Assembly (NCBI GenBank): GCA_015680685.1
Contig: MNCI01036132.1
Coordinates: 647,255 to 711,254 of the forward strand
Source of the DNA: Gnetum montanum
Lineage: Eukaryota > Streptophyta > Gnetopsida > Gnetales > Gnetaceae
Direction: 5' to 3'
Length of the DNA: 64,000 bases
Shown here: positions 1 to 10,078 of the stretch, one piece after another
How the letters are laid out: each line of letters begins with the position of its first letter
Position numbering within the stretch: the stretch's first letter is position 1
Made by a program: the position numbers and the translations under genes
The notes under the pieces: model-generated
What the model saw: the letters and a program-made list of their open reading frames with translations, nothing else
What the model was told of the DNA's origin: nothing
The model's database searches: none

Positions 1-1518
1 TGGAAACAAGGAAACCATGAGCCCTTCGATGCTACTATTGGCCAATACCACTCTCTATTGCATAAGTGTCCTGACCATGGATATTTTCATCTTGATCAAC
101 TCCACCATATTATAGATAGGTCGTAATCCAAATAAGGAAAACCCTTGGAGTCTATGCTCAAGGGAGACTGATAGAGTTAAGTGCTCGTCAGATCCAAAAG
201 TTAATTAAGCATAGGAGGGAGAATTAAGAAAGTGAAAAAGTGCAAAGGAATACAATAAGGATTCTTATATTTGCAAAAGGGGGATTCGATTTTGCAATAG
301 TGAGGATGAGTGAACAAGAGATGAGGTGGATAATCAAAAAACCTTATCACTCTAGAAATTTTAGTCTAAAATTACGGCTAAGGTTGATCAATTATGGAAC
401 TTCCTGGACAATAAGTTTTAAGTTGTTTTAAAAATTGCTAAAGAATCCAAGGATCAAAGTGATGAGTGTCAGCATCGAAGACATAAGGTAGCTAAACGTG
501 CCATATCCAAGGGTAAGGGTAAGATGGTTGCTAGAGACAATTGTAGAGAGTAAATCAGATGATGATGGTGGGTGTGACATTTTCCAGTATAAACATCCCA
601 ATGGATGTTATCCAATTATGTCACACTTGCAGGAATCTAGGGTGTATGCCTTACATCCATGACTTGCACAAAGGAAAACAGCCAAAAGATTGCCTTATCC
701 ACAAGGCAACTCTTGATAGTTCCACCAACCATAGTAGTATTATCCAAGTGGAACTCCATCACAACCTTATGAATTGTACCTGCAATGGTAGCAAACACAA
801 TCATGGGTGTTGGCACCTCCAAGATAATAATACCCCTACTAGCAACCAAATCCCTATTGTTATTATGTTTATCAACCTTCATCTCCATGGGACTCTTTTG
901 GTCATGTTGCTACTTACCAACCTCACCACTAACCTCCTAAAGTTTACCAATCGTTATATGCAAGAAGGAATGCCACCTACTATCCTCATGCTCCTCCTAT
1001 TCCTGCACCTACTCCTTCGCCTCCTACATAGCTACCACCTACTCCATCCATGCAGGGTGAATTTCCTACCCAACCACAATAAATAAATGCTATGAGGGTA
1101 GTAAATCTACAACCAGTTAGCCAACCAAGTGGGTTGAAACCACGATCAAAGAAAAGACCCTTCTTTCGACCTCGTAGTCCACTAAAGCCCTCTAACACAC
1201 CAATGGTTGGTGGCCCTACTCATCCACCTTCCTCTACATCACCTTTATCTAAGTCCCCTTCAAACAAAGATCCCTCTCAAATCCATACCATGATGTTAAC
1301 CCATGTTGTATCTAGTTGGATTTGAGTCGACAACCTACCCAGGAAGTTAGCTGATCCTAGGAGTCCCTTAGTATATTTGCAAATTGATGAGAATGAACCT
1401 TGTAAAGCTCTTCTTAACTCTAGTTCCAATTTTAATCTAATATCGCATGAGATGTACACTACGTGGAACCTTCCTCCCTTGAAGAAGAGCAACATCAAGC
1501 TGGAGTTAGTTGACTAGT
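1..1518 (+). pseudogene. Element A gag C-terminal part and start of protease, decayed
   Basis: This is the distal gag and the first third of the protease of element A. Bases 1-130 match the gag segment of B at about 3890-4020 (text reading like LLHKCPDHGYFHLDQLHH), and 560-700 match the zinc-knuckle region (QYKHPNGC, then SHLQESRVY in B). Bases 1390-1512 encode the protease core, here LLNSSSNFNLIS, where retropepsins have a D-S/T-G triad. Many stops and frame changes make it non-coding today. The frame is cut at 1514-1518 by the insertion of B and resumes at 10074. Small open frames in 559-1325 are parts of this remnant or antisense shadows. Confidence 0.85.
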
Positions 1519-1524
1519 TAATGA

Positions 1525-1727
1525 GAGTGATTACTCTAGTGGTTTATTCTAATTATTAGAGTAGTTACTCTAGCAGTTTATTCTAATTATTAGAGTAGTT
1601 ACTCTAGTGGTTGATTCTAATTATTAGAGCAATTACTCTAGCAGTTTATTCTAATGATTAGAGCGGGTACTCTAGCGATTTATTCTAATTATTAGAGTGG
1701 TTACTCTAATTATTAAAGTAGTTGCTC
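1525..1727 (+). repeat. 34-bp tandem repeats in U3 of element B (5' copy)
   Basis: Units begin at 1525, 1559, 1593, 1627 and 1661 with an exact 34-base period, and a shortened unit starts at 1695. Each unit carries two dyads, GAGTAGTTACTC and CTAATTATTAG. The array lies directly upstream of the TATA box, where retrotransposon enhancers usually sit. The 3' LTR has four full units from 9124. An enhancer role is inference. Confidence 0.9.
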
Positions 1728-1734
1728 CCAAGCC

Positions 1735-1740
1735 TATAAA
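1735..1740 (+). promoter_or_regulatory. TATA box of element B 5' LTR
   Basis: CCTATAAATA lies at the end of the U3 repeats and upstream of the R segment that carries AATAAA. The equivalent site in the 3' LTR is near 9299-9304, in the same context (CAAGCCTATAAATA). Transcription of the element would start about 30 bp downstream. Confidence 0.7.
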
Positions 1741-2505
1741 TATCGTGCCCATGTGCACAATTGGGAGGAAGTCTTTTAGCAGTCAAGTAGCGAAACTCTT
1801 GTAGTCTTTTTGAAAGTTAGAGTATTTTCCAAGTGCCCATAGCAGGAGGTTTAAGTGTGGACGAATCTTTATTCAAGCATTGTGTACCTGAGCATACGTT
1901 ATGTATGGCAATAAAGACGAGCTCTTCGATTCATCCTTGCAGCACTTGAGATTTATTTTCTTACACATTTCTTTTATTTTATTTTCTTATGCATTTATTT
2001 TATTTTATTTTATTTTATGTACTTTACATTTCTGTTATTAGCACAACAATTCATTTTGATCAATTAAGCAAATCGTTAAATTACACAAGCACGACCACTT
2101 CGAGCATGTATGTAACGCTTGGCAACCCAGTAACGATTAGCATTTGGTAATCCCAGTAGTGTTGCACTGGTTCAGGATGTGTACAACAAGTGGGAACGAA
2201 TGCTGGTGTTAGGATTAGTTAGAACTTAGATAATGACCCGTTAAGTTAAATTAGTCATTTAGTTACCTCTCTCTTTCCCTACTAGTGCAGGACATAAAAA
2301 CATGAAAGCTATAAAAATCATATGCCTCAAGCTTACTTAACCATATAATCATGACATATAGGTAAGCTTGGAAAGACAATGATCAACCAACCCATCCTTA
2401 TTCCACAAGGGCACATAAGCACTTAGTCCTTGGAATTCGACCAGATCGTGCGTGAAACGCTCCTATTCGTATGGTTGAGCGTAGGGGTACCTCGCCACTC
2501 ATCAT

Positions 2506-2523
2506 TAGCACCATTGCCAGGGA
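2506..2523 (+). other. Primer binding site, tRNA-Asp type, element B
   Basis: It starts one base after the 5' LTR. The 18 bases TAGCACCATTGCCAGGGA match the complement of the plant tRNA-Asp(GUC) 3' end at 14 positions; all four differences are G to A, three of them at CpG. Minus-strand DNA synthesis would have primed here. Element F (47047-47064) and element C (complement of 17777-17794) have the same site at the same one-base spacing. Confidence 0.85.
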
Positions 2524-2640
2524 CTTAGTTGTTTGTGCGCTAATTAGAACTTAGGAAATCATTCACATCATTGAAACGAACCCTTAGGATTCATTTAGAA
2601 AATAATAAACAAAAATACATTTCACACTGAACAGACAAGT

Positions 2641-5090
2641 ATGTCTCCTTCTTCATACGAAAGGGCCTCACTGCCTAGGTTTGAAACAGGAAACAATCAA
2701 CGGTGTAATACACATGACGTTGATCCACCAGTCCCTCAACAAGTTCGAGTGGTATATATTCATATTGATGAGTATATACTAGGCTCTACCTTTATCCTCC
2801 ATCAAGATGAACAACTATGTTGGTGAGACTTAGAAGGTAACATAGTGTTACCTCCCGATCATTCAGTCCCAAGCATGCTTCTTCATGCTCTCACACAAAT
2901 TAGCATGTCATACTTACACAAAAAATATGTTGTGCAAGACCATGACTCAAGATAATATTGTCCTATGGAGGCATAATGTCAAATGTACTTGTAACAAGAG
3001 AGACATCATAAGTCTTTGAAGGAGAAGTGATCCCAGGATGTCCCACACATCTTAAGCGAAAATGAGGGTGGTAAACCTACCTTAGGCACTCGCCCACACA
3101 ATGATGTTCCTCCCCTTGACTTTGACCAAGGGGTTGTGTATCAGGACCTTCATTCCACTATTCATAACCCAGGTTCTGATACCCATGGGCACAAAGGATC
3201 TAAAAAAGGAATACAAACTCATGATAAAGGTGGACATTCTGATTACAATCGCGATCAGGGCCGAGACCGTAGAAGAGAAGGTAGCAGACATCCTCATGGT
3301 GACGGTTCTCCTTCTTCTTCACCTTCATCCTCTCCTTCAATATCTAGACATGGTCATAAAGAAAAAGACCATGGGGATAAAGGTAGGCAAAGTGGAAGTC
3401 ATAGATGAAACATCCAGGAAAGGGGATAAGGGCACTCTAGAGAGTCACAACATAGAAGAAGGGAGAGTAGGGAATAGCGTAGGAATCATATATGCCATGG
3501 ACAAGACAATCATGATGAACCCCTACTCACTACTCGAAGTATGTTGGACATAATTGAGGCTGTTAGAATTTCAACAAGGCATTAGAAAGATAGTAGGATC
3601 AAGAGATTAGATATGAAAAACATCCCATGATTTGAAGAGGGATACAATGCTAATCCTTAGAATCATTTATAAGCATTCCATGATATGTGTGCCTTACAAA
3701 ACATAGAGAACGAATGGTAAAAACTTAAGTTGTTCCTGTGGACACTAGTTAAAGAAGTGGAAATCTGGTACCAATCCTTAGAACCAAAATCTATTCATAG
3801 ATGGAGTACTATGTTAGAATTATTCAATGATAAGTACCAAACGTACTCCCGAGTGTCCAACATGCGAAAGAAAATCCAATGCTAGAAACAAGGAGGACAT
3901 GAACCCTTGGATGCTTCCATGGGCCAATACTCTGCACTATTACATCGTTGTCCTGGTCATGGTTATTCGCAAAAGGATCAACTGCACCATCTCGTGGATG
4001 GGCTTATGCATGAAACGAGAAGAACCCTTGGGACTTATGCCCAAGGAAGACTATCCAAGCTTAGGTCCCATCAAATTCAAAGACTATTGGAGCAAGTTGC
4101 TAAGGAAGAAGGTGAGCTATGGAAGAGACAAAGTGTGGAAGAGTATAACTGAGATCCTTCCCTTTGGAAGAGGGGAGTAAGATTTTGTGAGGATGAAGAA
4201 GAGTCACCACTTGAAGAGATGGTGAATAGGAAAACTTTGTCTATCTAAAAGTTGACATTAGAAGTATCGGCAAAGGTAGACCAAATGTGGGATTCCCTAG
4301 ACAATAGATTTCAATATGTTGTTAAAATACTAGAGGAGTCTAGAGAGCAAGGTAGTGATTGTGAAAAAAGAAAAAAGAGACAAGCTAAACATGCACGTAG
4401 CAAGAGTAAGGGCAAAGTTGCCATCATTGAAGAGGTTGTGGAGTCAAAAACAGACAATGATAGTGGATGTGAAATATGTCAATATGACCATCCTAAGGGA
4501 TGTTGCCCTATAATCTCACATCTGCAAGAGTCTAGGGTGTACGCACTCAACCCACAATTGAACAAATGGCAAGCATCCTGAAGGTTACCTTACCCCCAAG
4601 GTAACCCAAGACAGTTCCACCAACCCTTAACGTATTATCCAAGTGGAACTCCACCACAACCAATTAAGCAATATCAACAGTGGTAGCACCCACAATCATG
4701 GGGAATGCCACCACCAAGGCAATAGTATCCTTATTGGTAACTTGACCCATATGGATATTATGTGCATCAGCCAATCTCCCCACATGACTCTACTAGTCAC
4801 ATCACTCCTCAACCTCACTACCAAGCCCACGAGTATTATGGGACTCCCTCTTCTAGAAGAAATATTTTGCAAGCATATTATCCTTCTCATATGATCACAT
4901 CTCCTCCACCAATAGCTCCACTACCACCTACTCTAGCAATGCAAGGTAAAATCCCTAACCAGCCGCAGCAACGTAACACCACGAGGGCTGTTAACTCTCA
5001 ACCTACTGTTGGTTCCAACAACCACATGAAGAGAAAACCTTTCTTTCGAACCAATATTCCAACCAAGCCCTTGAAATCATAAGCAGCTGA
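2641..5090 (+). pseudogene. Element B gag polyprotein, decayed
   Basis: The likely start is the ATG at 2641 (MSPSSY), because element F starts the same way at 47202 (MSSSSY). An N-terminal segment with FILHQDEQL is shared with F. A Ser-rich linker lies near 3300-3350. Around 3680-3840 is the retrotransposon gag core (FHDMCALQNIENEW, then IWYQSLEPKSIHRW). At 4460-4510 is a zinc-knuckle-like CEICQYDHPKGCC, spaced C-x2-C-x3-H-x3/4-C rather than the usual C-x2-C-x4-H-x4-C. A Pro/Gln-rich tail follows to about 5080. Stops and frameshifts break it repeatedly (for example at 2826, 3600-3720 and 4240), so no capsid protein can be made. Confidence 0.85.
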
Positions 5091-5099
5091 TTCCTTAGA

Positions 5100-6965
5100 T
5101 GTCTCAGTATCAATCAAAACTTCAAAGCCCCCTTCAACTCAATCACTGCACTCAACGCATACAATCATGCTAACACATGTCATCATCAACTGGATCAAAG
5201 CTGGCCACCTTTCCAAGAAATTCTCTAATCTTAGGAGTCCTCTAATATACTTACAAATCACTGTAAATGCACCGTGCAAGGCTCTTTTGGATTCATATTC
5301 CAGTGTCAACTTGATTTCTAAAGAAATGTACAAGGCCTCAAACTTGCCTCCATTGAAAAAGAGCAACATCCATCTAGAGTTGGTCAACCAGTCCATCGTT
5401 GTCCCATTGGAACTGGTGGAAGAAATTGTTACCATTGTTTGTGGGTGGTCGTACCTAGCTGACTTCCTAGTGATTCAGGTAAATAATGGTAAGGGGGACT
5501 TCCCAATCATAATGGGAAGAGCAGGGCTAAGCACCATCGATGCACGCCTAGCAATCCATGATCTTTCCCTAGAAATATTAAAGGAAAATACATTCAGAAA
5601 GATTGAGAAGAAGAAAGTTTCATGCATGGCGTATAGTGACACAAGGTGTAACTGTGTGCAGAGGTCATGGTTTGTACAAAGTTTAGCATTGCCTGCATGC
5701 AATCAGTGTGCACAAGTGATTAACATACAAAGATGCCTATATGCAACAGCCACATGACAAGAAGACACCCAATGGCTAATAGCTGATTAAGAAAGCAGTT
5801 CACTCATATGCATAGAACCAACTGAGGGTTTGACTTATGCTTACATTGATAGCATAGATGCATTAGAGCAAGTCCACCACCAACTTTCAAGTCTTAACCT
5901 TGAAAATATCAACTGGGAGAAGTTGGAAATCTTTGAGAAATTTAAGCAGGAGCCCCTCAAGCTAAAACCATTACCCACTGGTATGGAATATACCTTCCTT
6001 AAAAATGAAAAATTGGTAATTATTAACGCTAAGCTTACTCCTCAACAGAAAGAAGAATTGTTGAAAGTAATAAATAAATGATCGGAAGCCTTTGCTTGGT
6101 CATATCCTGAATTAACTAGAATAGATCCTAGGATATGCCCACATAGAATTTACACTAACCCCTCCATGAAGCCTCAAAGACAACTGCAGAGGTGATTGAA
6201 CCCTAAGCTGAAGCAAGTAGTTAAGGAAGAAATCGAATAGCTTCTCAAGGCTGGGTTCATATACCCCATTGTTGATAGCGAATGGGTTAGCCCCTTAGTT
6301 ATTGTGCCTAAAAAGGAAGGCAAATGGAGGGTGTGCATAGATTTCAGGCTACTAAATATGGCAACATTTAAAGATCACTTTCCATTGTCATTTGTCAACC
6401 AAGTCTTAGACACCATCACAGGGCTTCACTATTATAGTTGTTTAGATGGATATAGCAGATATAACCAAATACAAATAGCCCTAGAAGACCAAGCCAAGAC
6501 TACGTTCACCAGTCCTTGGGGAAAGTTCACATACAAACAGATGTCGTTTGGCTTGTGCAATGCCCCTGCAACATTTCAACAACTAGTTCTAAGCATATTC
6601 CAACAACAAATAGGGAATGGCGTGGAGGTCTTTATGGACAACTTCTCCACTTATGAAGCAAACTTTGATCAAGCCTTGGACCGGTTGGAGCAAGTGTTAA
6701 AAAGATGTGTAGAAACCAATTTGAGGCTCAACTGGCAGAAAAGCCATTTGATGGTCCCAGAAGGCATAGTACTAGGGCACAAAATCTCACACACAAGGAT
6801 AGAGGTAGACCTCAAGAAAATCAAAATTATCCAATGAATTACCCATCAACCAGAAACTATCAAAGATATTCAGTCATTCCTTGGACATACTAGCTACTAT
6901 AGGATATTTATTGAGAACTTTTCAAAGGTTTCCAAACCATTGGTGGAATTAAAAATGGGAAGGAC
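5100..6965 (+). pseudogene. Element B protease and reverse transcriptase, truncated
   Basis: The protease is open from 5167 to 5757: LLDSYSSVNLIS stands where retropepsins have D-S/T-G, with the flap-distal IIMGRAGLSTIDA near 5507. The RT is readable from about 6210 to 6840, with GFIYPIVDSEWVSP, WRVCIDFRLLNMATFKDHFP, FGLCNAPATFQ and GIVLGHKISH, an order typical of Athila-type RT. The catalytic FMDD is FMDN (codon AAC at 6640-6642), which should abolish activity. Stops occur at 5755-5757, 6079-6081 and 6238. After SFLGHTSYYRIFIENFSKV the frame jumps near 6955 into the integrase C-terminus (GRTLYYLCNFSFRGHD), so RNase H and the integrase core are absent. Confidence 0.9.
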
Positions 6966-9117
6966 CTTATATTATTTATGCAACTTTTCCTTCAGGGGCC
7001 ATGACAATATACAAACCTGAGAGCCCAGATAAGAAACTATTGGTCAATGTACAACAAACCAAACCTTTCCATGAGCTTAGAATAGCCAGTACACATGCTA
7101 CCTCTGATAGTGGATAACCTTGCTCACTATTTCGGATCTCCTCCTTCCAACTCAGTTGTGGGGGAGATGGCTACCTATGCTAACCATTCTAGGCCCTCAG
7201 TTGTTTTTGAATTTTTTTTTACACATTTTTGTTTCACACATTTTTGTTTTACACATTTTTTCAACTTTTCTTATTTTTTTTTACACCATCATTCATATTT
7301 TTACTATTTTTTCTATTACTTGATTTACTTTTATTCATCATCCAATAAGTCATCATGATGGTGGATTGAATTATATCATATCGATTGCTAATGTTTTGTT
7401 TTTACCTTTGAATGAATTATGATGCTGATATTAAGGTATGGTTCTTTTGGTAAAATAGGCAATGATTCCACACCATCCACTCATCCATACAACTCTATGG
7501 TCTCCTTTGGCTTGGAACTATACAGTCCCTCTTTTTCTAAGTAAACTTTTAATGAATTGGTGGCTGGGTACTTTTCAAACCAAGGAAAGACTCAAAGGAT
7601 GAAAAGGATGTGACTTCAAGGGGATTCGATGCATTTGTTCTTGTCATTCTCTTGGGTGCTTGGATGTTTTTTCTTAGGTTTTCCACCATTCTGACATTGT
7701 TTAAAAATCGAGAAGCTGAGTGAATAAAAATAATTCTTTGCATGGTGTGGTTCTCATGCATAAACATAAAAAAAAAAAGAGAAAAAGGTGAGAATTCAAA
7801 GCACACCCCTTAGACATAATAAAGCAATATGGGCTATAAGCGCTGGTTATGGTATTGGAAAGACATGTTACCCATGCCTGAAGATTCCCTCTAACTAAGG
7901 TCCTTTCTCGCTTCCTACTTCTCCATCTCACTCTCCTTGGGATGGTGGTCACTCTTTGTGGAAGCATTCTTGTTACCTCAAGAGGATGGATTGGCCAAGT
8001 GTATTGATGCGAGGTCACTGAATGTGGTTGGTTTGAGTCTGGATTTAGGATGAGTTCTACTCAGTTATCTTAACCATGAAATATACAAGGGGCTTTACAC
8101 AACCTTGTTCTTGGGATTCCAGTCCATTCTCTCCTCTCCATCTTTCTTCCCATCTTCCACCTCATTGTCAGTTTTATCATTAGTCCTTTCTGGGTTGATG
8201 CATTCTTTTTCTTTGGTACATTCTTGTGAGTAAGTTTTTAACTCTTGCTTCCGAATGACATTCCTAGAGCCTACAAACTCTTTGGTTTGTGGGTTTTTTA
8301 GGGCATAAAGGGCATGAGCCTACTTTGGGGAGGATCCACTGGAATTTATTTTTCGTGCAGTTATTAACTTCTTTCCCTTAAACATTTTCTGCAATCAATC
8401 ATTTCTTGTTTCATCCCCATTCATGACATCCATTTTATTGGCATTTCCGTTGATATTTTTCATCTTTCTTGTTCCTCATGTTTTTCCATCTTATAGCTAC
8501 TAGATATTCGCTCTTAGTTGTGGGGGCCCTAGCATAAATTTTTCAATTTTTTCCATTTTACTAATTGCCTAACCCCTACATCTTGGATAGTTACCAGTGA
8601 TAAATCTTCGAACCAGTTTCTACCATAACCACAACTTAGCCAATGTGCTTCATATCGAGGCAAAGTATTAACTGCATTGTGGATTATCTATCCTTTCTCA
8701 TTTGTGACTGTGTTGTGTGTGTAGATGGTGATCATACAAATAATGGACTGGGCTTGTAGGAAGCACTTAGGATGGACCGAAACTAGAGCATTTATGAAAG
8801 GAGCAAGTTTGGTGGCATAGTTATGGATAAACAACGGAAGGCGCAATCTCGACATTGGTGGTAACACGCTCCATCTTCTTTCTCTCTCTCTTTTTCTCTT
8901 CAAGCTACCAAATAAAGGCTTATATGTCATTTATGTATGAGTGTTCATTGAAATGGTCATGAACACTAATGTTGTACCATGCTTATTGATCCGTTCACTG
9001 CGCATATTGAGTCTATCATCCCATTCCACTGTTAGTTGTCAATTGGTCAATAATCCCATTCCTTCCCAATATTTTGTAAGGAACTCGAGGATAAGATTTC
9101 ATTCAGTCATGGAGGTA
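6966..9117 (+). other. Element B 3' region: integrase tail, purine box, noncoding spacer, polypurine tract
   Basis: 6966-7080 encodes the last integrase residues. A purine-rich GTGGGGGAGATGG follows at 7158-7170, at the same place in A and F. 7200-7330 is T-rich with repeated TTTTGTTTTACACAT. 7440-8700 aligns with the spacers of A (15100-16500), E (minus, 32504-33136) and F (54000-55700). The splice acceptor of the F leader is kept here (TTGTGTGTGTAG near 8722), but the donor region near 8502 is mutated and the third reading frame is missing. A purine stretch (GGAGG) lies just before the 3' LTR at 9118. I see no independent gene here. Confidence 0.75.
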
Positions 9118-10073
9118 TGATGAGAGTGGTTACTCCAGTGGTTTATTCTAATTATTAGATCAGTTACTCTAGTAGTTTATTCTAATTATTAAAGTAGTTA
9201 CTCTAGCAATTTATCCTCATTATTAGAGCAGTTACTCTAGCGATTTATTCTAATTGTAAAAGTGGTTACTCTAATTATTAGAGTAGTTACTCCCAAGCCT
9301 ATAAATACAGTGCCCAGGCGCATAATTGGGAGGAATTTTTTAGTACTCAAGTAGCAAAATTCTTGTAGTCTTTTTGAAAGTTAGAGTATTTTCCAAGTGC
9401 CCATAGCAGGAGGTCTAAGTGTGGACAGATCTTTATTCGAGCATTGTGTACCTGAGCATACCTTGTGTATGGTAATAAAGACGAGCTCTTTGATTCATCC
9501 TTGCAGCATTTGAGATTTTTTTTCTTACGCATTTCTTTTATTTTATTTTCTTATGCATTTATTTTATTTTATTTTATTTTATTTTATGTACTTTACATTT
9601 TTGTTATTAACACAGCAATTCATTTTGATTAATTAAGCAAATCATTAAATTACACAAGCATGACCACTTCGAGCATGTGTGTAATGCTTGGTAACCCTAT
9701 AACAATTAGCATTTGGTAATCCCAGCAATGTTGCACTGGTTCAGGATGTGTACGACAAGTGGGAACGAATGCTGGTGTTAGGATTAGTTAGAACTTAGTT
9801 AATGAGTAGTTAAGTTAAATTAGTCACTTAGTTACCTCTCTCCTTCCCTACTAGCATAGGACATAAAAACATAAAAGCTATAAAAATCATATGCCTCAAG
9901 CTTACTTAACCATACAATCATGACATACAGGTAAGCTTGGGAAGACAACGATCAACCAACCCATCATTGTTCCACAAGGGCGCATAAGCACTTAGTCCTT
10001 GGAATTCGACCGGATCATGCGTGAAATGCTCGTATTAGTATGGATGAGTGTAGGGGTACCTCGCCGCTCATCA
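9118..10073 (+). repeat. Element B 3' LTR
   Basis: A 956-bp partner of 1519-2504, starting TGATGAGAGTGG after the GGAGGTA tract and ending CTCATCA. Four 34-bp U3 units are present from 9124. AATAAA lies near 9474 and an (ATTTT)n run at about 9538-9586. It is followed by target duplication CTAGT (10074-10078) and the resumed protease of element A. Confidence 0.93.
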
Positions 10074-10078
10074 CTAGT

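Larger units (their letters stand above)
1519..2504 (+). repeat. Element B 5' LTR
   Basis: A 986-bp LTR matching 9118-10073. U3 opens with five 34-bp tandem units, followed by a TATA box (1735-1740). R/U5 is the body shared with the LTRs of A and F, including an AATAAA signal near 1910 and an (ATTTT)n run near 1974-2016. The end CTCATCA is followed by one spacer base and the tRNA-Asp primer site. It is about 30 bp longer than its partner, mostly because of one extra 34-bp unit. Confidence 0.93.
1519..10073 (+). mobile_element. Element B: complete, internally deleted Athila-like retrotransposon nested in A
   Basis: Two similar LTRs (1519-2504 and 9118-10073) flank a primer site, gag, protease, RT and a 3' noncoding region. 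The 5-bp target duplication CTAGT is perfect at 1514-1518 and 10074-10078, and the protease frame of A continues directly across it. LTR ends are TG..CA (the 5' one mutated to TA). RNase H and integrase are missing: the sequence jumps near 6955 from the RT/RNase H linker to the integrase C-terminus. The RT catalytic pair is also mutated. B therefore could not move on its own; when the deletion arose relative to insertion cannot be told here. Confidence 0.93.
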
